Source: an uncultured Collinsella sp. (GTDB lineage: Bacteria > Actinomycetota > Coriobacteriia > Coriobacteriales > Coriobacteriaceae). From it: DNA of 8,023 bases. Each line of letters opens with the position of its first letter. The stretch's first letter is position 1. Under the pieces are notes generated by a model. That model ran no database searches. It was not told the origin of the DNA and saw nothing but the letters and a program-made list of their open reading frames with translations. Shown here one piece after another: positions 1-7,092 of this stretch. The DNA lies in NCBI GenBank assembly GCA_902478825.1, contig CABSMK010000077.1:1-8023 (forward strand), read 5' to 3'. The position numbers and the translations under genes were made by a program.

Positions 1-2898
1 GACCGTGCCGGCGACGCGGACCTTAAAGTGGTCCTCGCCCACGGCCAGGAAGCCCTCGTTCTCGGAGTTCTCCATGTCCTCCTCGCTCCAGAACAGGGTG
101 AGCTTGTCCTTGTAGGGACGACCCTCCTGGTAGGGGCAGAACACGGCGCAGTTGCCGCACTCGTTGCACATGCCATCGACGTGGACGACCTGATGCTTGG
201 CCAGACCCGGCACCTTAATGGCAACGTTGGCGCGGTTGGGGCACACGTCGCAGCAGACCTCACACACCGAACCGCAGCCCAGGCAACGGGTCTTGGTGCA
301 GTTGCGCTTGTCGCGGCACAGCGACCCCTTGCGCTCGTAGCAGGTGTCCTCGCGGCCGGCCTGCTCGTTACAGTCGGCGTACTTGTTAAAGTCCACGCCG
401 GCGATGGCACGAGCGACCTCGGCGGCATCGGCGATGGCCTCGACCACGGTGGCAGGACCGCGGCGGCAGTCGCCCGCAGCCCAGACGCCCTCGACGCCGG
501 TGGAGGTGGCGGCAAGGCGGCCGCGACGGTCGTGCTCGACGCCCGCGGCATCGTACAGGCTGGCATCGATGCCCTCGCCCACGGCGCAGATCACCGTGGT
601 GGCGGAAAGCTCGACGGTCTCGCCCGTGGCGACGGGGCTGCGACGGCCGCTTGCATCCGGCTCGCCAAGCTCCATAACATCGCAGGTCAGCACGGCGCCG
701 TTAAGTGCCTTGGGCGCCAGCAGCTCGCAGAACTCAACGCCATCGGCAAGAGCAAGATCGAGCTCTTCCTCGTCGGCGGGCATCTGCTTCTTGGTGCGGC
801 GATACACCAGGCGTACGTTCTTCACGCCGGCCAGGCGCTTGGCCACGCGAGCCGCGTCCATGGCGGTGTTGCCGGCGCCGATGACCACGACATCCTCGCC
901 CAGCTCGAGCTTCTCGCCCTTCTTGGCGGCCTCGAGGAACTCCAGCACGTCGAGCTCGGCACCCTCGCCCAGGCCCGCAGAGCCGGGCATCCAGGCACCG
1001 GTGGCCACGACCACGTCAGTAAAGCCCTGGGCCTTGAGTTCGTCGATGGAATCCACGCGAGCGTTGAGCTGCACCTTGGCGCCAAAGGCCAGGCAGAGCT
1101 CGGCATCGTGGGAGATATCGTCGCTCGCAATGCGGAACTCGGGGATCACGTGACGGACCACGCCACCGAGCGAATCGCGGGCCTCAAAGATGGTGACGGG
1201 CACGCCGGCACGCGTCAGGAAGAACGCCGTCGCCAGGCCGGCCGGGCCGCCGCCGATAACGGCAACGTTGCGCTCGCCGTCGTTGGCGATGGCCTGGGCG
1301 CGCAGCTTGGGCAGCACGGCGGTCATGGCCTCGCGGGCGGCCTTGAGCTTGCTGGCGCGGATCTGGGCGCCCTCGGGCTCGTAGAACGCACGCTCGCAGG
1401 CACGGCCGCAGGGATGCGGGCAGATGGTGCCGGTAATGAACGGCAGGGCGTTGCGCTCGATGATGATGTTGAGCGCATCCTCGTAGCGGCCCTCGTCAAC
1501 AGCCGCCAGGTAGGCGGGAATATCCTGCTGGATAGGGCAGCTCGTACGGCACGGCGTCGTAAAGCAGTCGGAAAGCGGGCTCTTGCCGGCGACCTTGCGG
1601 TCGGGCAGCGGGCGCAGCGGCTTCTTGTAGAGCGGGTTGGTGAGCGAGTCGGTCTGGATCGCGGTCACGGCGTCGAGAGAGACGCCCGCGAACGGCTTGC
1701 CATCCAGGTCGGCAAACTCGCCGGCCATCTGGCTAAAGCGCTCGTAGCCACCGGGCTTGAGCACGTCGGTCGCCAGGGTAACGGGCCAAATGCCGGCATC
1801 GTACAGGGCGCGGATGTTGTAGACCGTGGCACCGCCGGAGTAGCTGATGCGCAGCTTGCCATCGAACTGCTCGGTAATGCGGCGGGCAGCCTCGATGGTC
1901 AGCGAGAACAGCGAACGGCCAGACATGTACATCTCGGTGGAAGGCAGCTCGTTTCTCGTCACGTCGACGGGGAAGGTGTTGGTGAGCTTGACGCCAAACT
2001 CTAGACCGCGCTCGGCGCACAGGGCAATCAGGCGCTCGAACATAGGCACGGCATCGGCCCACTGCAGGTCCTCGCGGAAGTGCGTGTCATCGAAGACGAT
2101 GTAGTCAAAGCCCAGCTCGTTCAGACGCTGGCGGGCAAACTCATAGCCCAGCAGCGTGGGGTTGCACTTGATGTAGGTGTTGAGGCCCTTCTCGGTGATC
2201 AGATAGGTCGCGATGCGCTCGATCTCCGCCGGCGGGCAGCCGTGCAGGGTGGACTCGGTGATGGAGTTGGAAACGCGTGCCGGGATGGACTCGACAAACG
2301 CGGCGTCGACATGCTCAAACTTGTCCAGGTTGGCGAGCGCCCATGCGCGGCACTCGTTCCAGACGTCAGAGCCGCTGGCGTCCTTCATGCCCTCGATGTA
2401 GGCGTCGACCTTGGGGCTCTTGATGCCCTCCAGGTCATAGCCCACGGACATGTTAAAGACAAAGCCGTCCGGACTGCCCAGGCCGTACTCGCGAGCGATG
2501 AGGTGGCAGGCGAACCATGCCTTCACGTACTCGGCAAAAGCCTGCGGAACCTCGAGCTCGGTCGACCACTCGCAGTTGTAGCACTCGTCCTGCGCCACAA
2601 TGCAGGGCTTGTTCACACACTTGGAGAGCTCCTCGCCGTCCATAACCTGAACGGTCTTAAGCTCAAAGAAGCGGGAACCGGCCACGTAGGATGCCACGAT
2701 GTTCTGGGCAAGCTGCGTGTTGGGGCCGGCGGCCGGGCCAAACGGAGTCTCGATGCGCTCGTCAAAAATGGGAAGCGCGCCCTCCTGGTTGGTCGTGACC
2801 ATCTTGCGCACGCCAAAGACGGCGCCCTGAGTCTTGTGCTCCTCGATGATCCAGTTCATCAGCTGCGAAAACGGGATCGGCCTCATGATGTCGCTCAT
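1..2898 (-). CDS. ygfK: YgfK-type FAD/Fe-S oxidoreductase (putative selenate reductase subunit), C-terminus cut by window edge
   Basis: The 966 visible residues match E. coli YgfK (about 1032 residues, from memory) along the whole length, so about 60 C-terminal residues are missing. Residues 1-410 form a dihydroorotate dehydrogenase-like barrel (GPAAGP near 54-59, TLHGCPP at 217-223, FGVKLTNT at 301-308). A GltD-like Fe-S helical part follows with Cys445, 450, 454, 493, 497 and 501. Two dinucleotide folds come next: FAD site GGGPAG at 549-554 and NAD(P)H site GAGNTAMD at 674-681, then the FAD-closing AAGD at 807-810. A double-cluster ferredoxin tail has Cys872, 875, 879, 882, 883 and 886, then 911, 914, 917 and 921. 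The start is supported by AGGAG at 2905-2909, six bases upstream. There is no in-frame TGA, so no selenocysteine in this part. The enzyme is probably cytosolic. The selenate reductase name rests on limited genetics; context favours a role in anaerobic purine breakdown. The exact reaction is not deducible here. Confidence 0.95.
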   Translation of the reverse strand, partial: MSDIMRPIPFSQLMNWIIEEHKTQGAVFGVRKMVTTNQEGALPIFDERIETPFGPAAGPNTQLAQNIVASYVAGSRFFELKTVQVMDGEELSKCVNKPCIVAQDECYNCEWSTELEVPQAFAEYVKAWFACHLIAREYGLGSPDGFVFNMSVGYDLEGIKSPKVDAYIEGMKDASGSDVWNECRAWALANLDKFEHVDAAFVESIPARVSNSITESTLHGCPPAEIERIATYLITEKGLNTYIKCNPTLLGYEFARQRLNELGFDYIVFDDTHFREDLQWADAVPMFERLIALCAERGLEFGVKLTNTFPVDVTRNELPSTEMYMSGRSLFSLTIEAARRITEQFDGKLRISYSGGATVYNIRALYDAGIWPVTLATDVLKPGGYERFSQMAGEFADLDGKPFAGVSLDAVTAIQTDSLTNPLYKKPLRPLPDRKVAGKSPLSDCFTTPCRTSCPIQQDIPAYLAAVDEGRYEDALNIIIERNALPFITGTICPHPCGRACERAFYEPEGAQIRASKLKAAREAMTAVLPKLRAQAIANDGERNVAVIGGGPAGLATAFFLTRAGVPVTIFEARDSLGGVVRHVIPEFRIASDDISHDAELCLAFGAKVQLNARVDSIDELKAQGFTDVVVATGAWMPGSAGLGEGAELDVLEFLEAAKKGEKLELGEDVVVIGAGNTAMDAARVAKRLAGVKNVRLVYRRTKKQMPADEEELDLALADGVEFCELLAPKALNGAVLTCDVMELGEPDASGRRSPVATGETVELSATTVICAVGEGIDASLYDAAGVEHDRRGRLAATSTGVEGVWAAGDCRRGPATVVEAIADAAEVARAIAGVDFNKYADCNEQAGREDTCYERKGSLCRDKRNCTKTRCLGCGSVCEVCCDVCPNRANVAIKVPGLAKHQVVHVDGMCNECGNCAVFCPYQEGRPYKDKLTLFWSEEDMENSENEGFLAVGEDHFKVRVAGTV

Positions 2899-2917
2899 AA
2901 TGAGCTCCTCTCTGTAA

Positions 2918-3032
2918 CGCCCGGCGAGACCGCGCGGCGGGCGCAAATACGGTGTAGCGCTAGCACAGCGCCGGCGACCCCGCGGAGGTCGCCTATACGC
3001 GCGTCGGATGCGGCGAAACATCCGGCGCGCGT
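2918..3032 (-). other. Three consecutive hairpins in the ssnA-ygfK spacer
   Basis: The 148-nt spacer holds three inverted repeats. 2997-3010 pairs with 3019-3032 (14 positions, 8-nt loop; one pair is G-T read on the plus strand and A-C on the minus strand). 2973-2979 pairs with 2987-2993 (7 bp, 7-nt loop). 2918-2923 pairs with 2938-2943 (6 bp), ending 9 nt upstream of the ygfK ribosome binding site. None is followed by a U-tract on the minus strand, and no clear promoter lies between the genes. I read them as intercistronic structures that may affect mRNA processing or relative expression, not as a terminator. Confidence 0.6.
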
Positions 3033-3046
3033 GAATCTACTTGTAA

Positions 3047-4402
3047 TTAGTAGGCGCGATCGTTGAGCGTGCTCCAGAGCTTCTTGGACTCAGCCATGGT
3101 CCACGCGTTGATCTTGTCCTCATCGATACCGACAAACTCGCGATCCTTGTACAGGACGCGGCCGTTGATGATGGTGGTGCGGCAGTTTTTGCCCATCATG
3201 CCAAAGAGCATGTGGCCGTCGATGTTCTCCTCGCTCAGCGGCGTAAAGGGCTTGTAGTCCATGACGATGACGTCGGCGGCAGCGCCGGCCTCGAGCACAC
3301 CGAGCTTGCGATCGAAGTACTTGCTCGCCATCTTGGCGTTGTTCTCGAACAGCATGGTCATGGCCTCGCACCAGCCCACGTTGGGCATGGCGGCGTTGTG
3401 GCGCTGAATGATCAGGAAGACCTTAAGGCTCTCGAGCATATCGTGGGTGTAGGCGTCGGTGCCCATGCACACGGGGATGCCGCGGCGGAAGAACTCGAGC
3501 ACGGGGGCGCAGCCCACGGCGTTGCCCATATTGGATTCGGGGTTGTTGACGAGCCAGGTGCCGGACTCCTTGACGATATCCATCTCGGCAGGCGTCACGT
3601 GGATGCAGTGGCCCAGCATGGTGTCGGGGCCGAGCAGGTTGTGTTGCAGCAGGCGCTCGACGGGGCTGATGCCGCCGCGGTTGAGGCGGGAATCCCACAC
3701 ATCGTTCATGCCCTCGCACACGTGGATGTGGAAGCCGGTCAGACCGTTGTTGGCCTCGGCCATCTTATCCATGGTCTCATCCGACAGCGTAAAGGTGGCG
3801 TGACCGCCAAACATTGCGGCGATCATGTGGTTGTCGTTATCGCGACGCTCCTTGGCGGCCCACTGGGCAAACTCGGCGTTCTCGGCAATAGCCTGATCGC
3901 ACTTTTCCTGGCCACGGCGGTCGGAAACCTCGTAGCACAGGCACGAACGCATGCCCAGCTCCTGAGCGGCGTCCTTAATGGTAAAGAGGCTGCCCGGAAT
4001 CTCGCAGAAGCTCGCGTGGTGATCGAAGATCGTGGTGACGCCGTCGCGGATGGAATCCAGAATCGTGGCATAGGCGCTGGCCTTGGTGCCGTCGAGCGTC
4101 AGGTTGTCGTCAATCTTCCACCACTGCTGCTCAAGATTCTCCAGGAAGTTGGTGGGGTTGCAGCCCTTAATGGCAAGGCCGCGGGCCAGACCCGAGTAGA
4201 TGTGGGTGTGGCAGTTGATAAGTCCGGGCATGATGAGGTTGCCCTGGGCGTCGACGTACTCGGCATCCGGGTACTTGGCCTTGAGCTCGCGCTCGGGGCC
4301 CACTTCGACGATCGTATCTCCGTCAATGGCGACCGCACCGTTGGGAATAAACGGAGTCTGAGCGTTGCGGGTAAAGACGGAACCGTTAGCGACCAGAAGC
4401 AT
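3047..4402 (-). CDS. ssnA: SsnA-type amidohydrolase (putative aminohydrolase)
   Basis: The protein has 451 residues, close to E. coli SsnA (about 440). It is a metal-dependent amidohydrolase of the guanine deaminase/chlorohydrolase superfamily. Visible metal and catalytic residues are His65 and His67 (CHTH), His225 and His227 followed by Glu230 (HIHVCE), His265 (GHCIH) and Asp316 (GTDA). The SsnA-like stretches HTHIYSGLARG, DHHASF and SNMGNAVG also fit. The usual C-terminal return to the beta-sandwich is present (EAGAAADVIVMDY). An earlier ATG at 4420 would add six residues, but the AAGGGAG motif at 4408-4414 lies inside that extension, five bases before the ATG at 4402, so I chose 4402. It sits between the permease and ygfK, the partner it commonly accompanies in purine/urate clusters. 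It probably hydrolyses a purine or purine-derived amine or amide in the cytosol; the substrate is not shown by sequence. Confidence 0.95.
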   Translation of the reverse strand: MLLVANGSVFTRNAQTPFIPNGAVAIDGDTIVEVGPERELKAKYPDAEYVDAQGNLIMPGLINCHTHIYSGLARGLAIKGCNPTNFLENLEQQWWKIDDNLTLDGTKASAYATILDSIRDGVTTIFDHHASFCEIPGSLFTIKDAAQELGMRSCLCYEVSDRRGQEKCDQAIAENAEFAQWAAKERRDNDNHMIAAMFGGHATFTLSDETMDKMAEANNGLTGFHIHVCEGMNDVWDSRLNRGGISPVERLLQHNLLGPDTMLGHCIHVTPAEMDIVKESGTWLVNNPESNMGNAVGCAPVLEFFRRGIPVCMGTDAYTHDMLESLKVFLIIQRHNAAMPNVGWCEAMTMLFENNAKMASKYFDRKLGVLEAGAAADVIVMDYKPFTPLSEENIDGHMLFGMMGKNCRTTIINGRVLYKDREFVGIDEDKINAWTMAESKKLWSTLNDRAY

Positions 4403-4407
4403 AAATG

Positions 4408-4414
4408 CTCCCTT
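4408..4414 (-). promoter_or_regulatory. Ribosome binding site that fixes the ssnA start
   Basis: Read on the minus strand this is AAGGGAG, with 5 nt to the ATG at 4402-4400. It overlaps the codons that an ATG at 4420 would use, so translation from 4402 is favoured. Confidence 0.8.
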
Positions 4415-4481
4415 CAACATCAGGGGCGGGGTTTGACACCTCTGACATGGCGGAAGTGCGAAGCGCCGGCCTACACCGGAA

Positions 4482-4582
4482 ACGGGCCCTCTCCCGTCAA
4501 CGCTTCACCAAAGGGACAAGCCCTTTGAAGTGCGGCTTGGCGCCGCATGGCGCCGGCGGACGAGGCGATGCGTCCGCCAGCG
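4482..4582 (-). other. Hairpin cluster in the permease-ssnA spacer
   Basis: The 196-nt spacer contains four inverted repeats. 4551-4562 pairs with 4571-4582 (11 pairs around one C/A position that becomes G-U in the minus-strand RNA; 8-nt loop), 16 nt after the permease stop codon. 4531-4536 pairs with 4542-4547 (6 bp). 4503-4506 plus 4510-4515 pairs with 4521-4526 plus 4527-4530 (10 bp with a 3-nt bulge). 4482-4486 pairs with 4493-4497 (5 bp). No U-tract follows on the minus strand and I see no convincing promoter, so read-through into ssnA is expected. The structures may uncouple permease mRNA levels from those of the enzymes. Confidence 0.55.
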
Positions 4583-4598
4583 AATAGCACCGAATTGG

Positions 4599-5993
4599 TT
4601 ACTTCTTGCTCTCGGGCAGGACCAGATCCACAGCGGCATCCTTGGCGGCATCGATGTGCTGAGCCACGACCGGCGTCTGCGGAAGGATCAGGTTAAGGAC
4701 AATGGCCATGATGGCGGTGGGGGTCACGGCGTTGGAGCCGATGACGGTGGACACCCAGGTGGGCATGCCCTCGCCGGCGAGGCAGCCGCTGGCCATCCAA
4801 ATACCCAGGCCAAAGACGACCGAGGTGCCGACGATGGTGGTGGTGCGCTGCGTGAGGCCCTCGCGGGTGAACATGCGCACACCGTTCATGGTGATGGTGC
4901 CAAAGACGCCGACGGTCGCGCCGCCGATGACAGGCTGCGGGATGGCGGAGAGCACGGCAGAGAGCTGCGGGAACAGACCGGCGATGGCAAAGACGGCCGC
5001 GATGATCACAAAGACCCACTTGTTGACGACCTTGTTGGAGCAGATGATGCCCACGTTCTGGCCAAGGGCGCTGGTGGGAAGACCGCCCAGCAGGCCGCCG
5101 ACCATAGAGGTGAGGCCCTGGGACACAATAGCGCCGGAGAGCTCGCGCTCGGTGGGCATACGGTCGATGGAGCCCAGGCAGGCGGCGGAAACGTCACCGA
5201 TAACCTGGATGGCAACCATGGGGAACACGACGGCGAGGGTAATGCAGACCTCGGGATCAAACTCGAGCGCGTAGGGCATGAGCTTGGGAAGAGCGAAGAC
5301 CTGAGCGGTGGCGACGCTGGAGAAGTCGATCATGCCAAAGGGGATGGAGACGATCATGCCAACGATCATGCCAAAGAACACGGATCCCAGCTTGAGCGTG
5401 CCCTTGCCAAAGTTGGCGAGCGCAAAGACCACGGCGAAGGTGATAAGAGCGACGCACCAGGCCTGCGGGGTGCCCCACAGCGGCGTACCCATACCGCCGG
5501 CCATATACTTGACGGCCGTGGGATACAGCGAAACGCCGATGGAGAAGATGACCGTACCGGTCACGACGGGCGGGAACAGCCACTTGATCTTGCTGTAGGC
5601 CAGACCAAAGAGGACCGCGACGGCGCCGCCGACGATCTCGCCACCCAGCAGCGCACCAAAGCTAAAGCCCGAGGCACCCATGGCCTGCAGGGCCGGCAGG
5701 AACGCGAACGAAACGCCCATGACGATGGGCAGGCCGCCGCCGATGCGACGGAAGGGAGCGAAGGCCTGAAGGGCCGTATCGATCGCCGAAAGAATGAGGG
5801 CGACCTGGATGATGTCGGTGCTCTGTTGGCTATTAAAGCCGTAGACGCCGGCCATGATGACCGCCGGGGTAATGATGCCGGCAAACGATGCCAGTACGTG
5901 CTGAAGGGCACACGGGATCATTTCCTTAACGGGAGGCATGCCTTCGCGAGTGAACAGGGCTTCAGTGCCGTTCGTAACCGTCTCCTGGGTCAT
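4599..5993 (-). CDS. NCS2-family nucleobase (xanthine/uric acid-type) permease
   Basis: This 464-residue, highly hydrophobic protein has the usual NCS2 (nucleobase:cation symporter 2, XanQ/UacT/UraA) length and about 12-14 predicted membrane segments. Signatures include QHVLASFAG at 31-39 (the TM1 His at 32), the GVSFAF segment near 93-98, VIGDVSAA at 264-271 (Asp267) and GLPTSALGQNVGII at 304-317 (Gln312-Asn313). A late PQPVIGGATVGVFG at 352-365 is typical of the family. It would import a purine with a cation across the inner membrane and is first in the operon ahead of ssnA and ygfK, which supports a purine substrate such as xanthine or urate. Compared with E. coli XanQ as I recall it, the positions of Glu272 and Asp304 are Gln263 and Gln292 here, so substrate preference is uncertain. 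The ribosome binding site before the ATG at 5993 is weak (GAGG, with GGTGG closer in). Confidence 0.92.
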   Translation of the reverse strand: MTQETVTNGTEALFTREGMPPVKEMIPCALQHVLASFAGIITPAVIMAGVYGFNSQQSTDIIQVALILSAIDTALQAFAPFRRIGGGLPIVMGVSFAFLPALQAMGASGFSFGALLGGEIVGGAVAVLFGLAYSKIKWLFPPVVTGTVIFSIGVSLYPTAVKYMAGGMGTPLWGTPQAWCVALITFAVVFALANFGKGTLKLGSVFFGMIVGMIVSIPFGMIDFSSVATAQVFALPKLMPYALEFDPEVCITLAVVFPMVAIQVIGDVSAACLGSIDRMPTERELSGAIVSQGLTSMVGGLLGGLPTSALGQNVGIICSNKVVNKWVFVIIAAVFAIAGLFPQLSAVLSAIPQPVIGGATVGVFGTITMNGVRMFTREGLTQRTTTIVGTSVVFGLGIWMASGCLAGEGMPTWVSTVIGSNAVTPTAIMAIVLNLILPQTPVVAQHIDAAKDAAVDLVLPESKK

Positions 5994-6080
5994 TTGACCA
6001 CCAATCCTCGAAGTAGTTGTTTTCGCATCTAACGCTCTATTGTGACGCAGTGCGGGGTTGAGGTTGTGCCTTCATTGCAT

Positions 6081-6109
6081 ATCGTATTAAAGATGATTCT
6101 CATTCTCAA
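6081..6109 (-). promoter_or_regulatory. Candidate sigma-70-type promoter of the permease-ssnA-ygfK operon
   Basis: Read on the minus strand, TTGAGA (6109-6104, 5 of 6 to TTGACA) is followed after exactly 17 nt by TACGAT (6086-6081, 4 of 6 to TATAAT). Transcription would begin near 6074, leaving a leader of about 80 nt before the permease ATG at 5993. This is a by-eye match. Confidence 0.5.
6089..6107. promoter_or_regulatory. Fur-box-like sequence overlapping the permease promoter
   Basis: The 19 bases match the classical Fur consensus GATAATGATAATCATTATC at 13 of 19 positions, and the common variant with TTCTC in the centre at 15 of 19. It contains a tandem ATTCTC repeat and covers part of the -35 box (6104-6107) and the spacer, where a repressor would block polymerase. 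It may instead be a chance AT-rich match. Confidence 0.3.
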
Positions 6110-6332
6110 TAATAATTTTTTGTTATCAGACTATTCTTCAGCTGAAATAACGCATTTCCGCAGGTCAGGAAAGTGTCTGGTCAAAATAGCATCTAACTTT
6201 TCTTTTGGTCAACCGTTTACCGCTAAATTCCTACCGTTCGTCTGCATTACGCAATGTACCTGCGGATATACGAGATGATGGGCAGCGTGTTACCATGAGA
6301 AAAAATTGTTATGAACATTTCCGATTTCACCC

Positions 6333-6339
6333 AAAGGAG
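6333..6339 (+). promoter_or_regulatory. Ribosome binding site that fixes the regulator's GTG start
   Basis: AAAGGAG lies six bases before the GTG at 6346-6348. In-frame ATG (6295) and TTG (6205) codons upstream have no comparable motif. Confidence 0.75.
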
Positions 6340-6345
6340 TTGCCC

Positions 6346-7002
6346 GTGAACGAGACCGTACGTCGCTTTTTGCCGATGGTCGATTTTCTGGAGCAGATAC
6401 TCGGCAAAAACAGCGAAATCGTGCTGCACGATTTCTCGGATCCCGACCACGCCATCGTTGATATTCGCAACGGCATCGTGAGCGGCCGCAAGGTCGGCGG
6501 TCCCGCCACCGATCTGGCACTCAAGATCATGCACGACGCCAAGTATCGCGACCTGCCGTTTATTACGGGCTACGAGGGGCGCGGTGCCGGCGGCAAGACG
6601 TTGGAGTCAGCGACGTACTTTATCCGCGAGAATGACGAGATCGTCGGTATGCTCTGCGTTAACACCGACCTCTCGACCGTGCGCTCCATCAACGCCATGG
6701 CGCAGCAGCTCATGGCGTGCTTCGACGCGGCGCCGACGCGCACGGAGCCCGCCCCTATCGAGGTCGAAAGCCTTTCGGAGTCCACACAGGAGCTCATCGA
6801 CCGCAGCATTGCCGAGTTGCTGAGCGCGCGCGGGCTGGATGTAGCGTCGCTTGGTCAGAGCGACCGCGTGGACGTCATTCGCCACCTCAACGGTAACGGG
6901 GTGTTCATGCTCAAGGGTGCCGTGGCCTGCGCCGCCTCCGCGCTGGGCATCTCAGAGCCCAGCGTCTATCGCTACCTGCAAAAAGTCCGCAAGGAAGGCT
7001 AA
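6346..7002 (+). CDS. YheO/DauR-type PAS-HTH transcriptional regulator
   Basis: This 218-residue protein begins at a GTG with a strong AAAGGAG six bases upstream. Residues about 7-120 resemble the YheO-like PAS domain (FLEQILGKNSEIVLHDF at 14-30, NGIVSGRKVGGPATDLAL at 42-59, FIRENDEIVGMLCVNTD at 92-108). A variable linker follows at about 128-145. Residues about 145-215 form the DauR/YheO-type DNA-binding domain, ending in a helix-turn-helix around 190-214 (KGAVACAASALGISEPSVYRYLQ). E. coli YheO is about 240 residues with the same order; DauR of Pseudomonas represses D-arginine catabolism. Such PAS domains are thought to sense a small ligand. Its position, divergent from the permease-ssnA-ygfK operon across 352 nt, makes it the likely local regulator, perhaps responding to a purine. 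Whether it activates or represses cannot be told. An alternative ATG at 6295 is in frame and would add 17 residues. Confidence 0.9.
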   Translation: MNETVRRFLPMVDFLEQILGKNSEIVLHDFSDPDHAIVDIRNGIVSGRKVGGPATDLALKIMHDAKYRDLPFITGYEGRGAGGKTLESATYFIRENDEIVGMLCVNTDLSTVRSINAMAQQLMACFDAAPTRTEPAPIEVESLSESTQELIDRSIAELLSARGLDVASLGQSDRVDVIRHLNGNGVFMLKGAVACAASALGISEPSVYRYLQKVRKEG

Positions 7003-7067
7003 CGAGCAAAATGAAGCGCGGCTCCACAAGCGATCCGTCACTTGACAAAAGACCCTGCAGCTCGCAC

Positions 7068-7092
7068 TGAACTGCCTCCCATTTCTTGGACA
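7068..7092 (+). repeat. Probable left terminal inverted repeat of the IS
   Basis: The segment runs from TGAACTG to TTGGACA, the usual frame of IS150-group ends. Its exact inner limit cannot be set without the right end. Confidence 0.65.

Larger units (their letters stand above)
5994..6345. promoter_or_regulatory. AT-rich divergent control region between the permease operon and its putative regulator
   Basis: These 352 nt contain no supportable gene and are clearly richer in A+T than the flanking genes, as expected for a two-way promoter region. They hold the permease promoter candidate (6081-6109), a Fur-like box (6089-6107), a 10-bp perfect palindrome TTCAGCTGAA (6137-6146), an inverted repeat of GAAAT and ATTTC around 5 nt (6144-6158), and three copies of TGGTCAA (6178-6184 and 6206-6212 on plus; 5994-6000 on minus). 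GCATCTAAC occurs at 6025-6033 and 6189-6197. I found no convincing -35/-10 pair for the plus-strand regulator and no recognisable riboswitch. Confidence 0.7.

Noticed and set aside
28..2004. 658-codon plus-strand open frame opposite ygfK
   Set aside because: It has low-complexity Ala/Gly/His/Leu-rich content, no ribosome binding site or domain, and is the mirror of a strongly coding minus-strand gene. Long antisense frames are common in GC-rich DNA.
2080..3066. 328-codon plus-strand open frame over the ygfK start and the spacer
   Set aside because: It lies opposite the conserved N-terminal domain of YgfK and has no domain or start signal of its own.
3212..4528. 438-codon plus-strand open frame opposite ssnA
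   Set aside because: Same compositional shadow pattern; the minus strand encodes an intact amidohydrolase with all metal ligands.
4530..6032. 500-codon plus-strand open frame opposite the permease
   Set aside because: Very rich in Asp/Gly/His/Arg with no recognisable fold; it is the complement of hydrophobic membrane-segment codons.
5994..6074. Purine-type riboswitch in the permease leader
   Set aside because: The approximately 80-nt leader shows no purine-riboswitch core or clear multi-stem fold and no terminator hairpin.
6042..6278. 78-codon open frame in the divergent region
   Set aside because: It starts at a GTG without a ribosome binding site, lies in AT-rich promoter DNA, and its protein shows no recognisable feature.
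6205..6345. N-terminal extension of the regulator to an upstream TTG or ATG
   Set aside because: The added residues match no part of the PAS family, and the good ribosome binding site is placed for the GTG at 6346.
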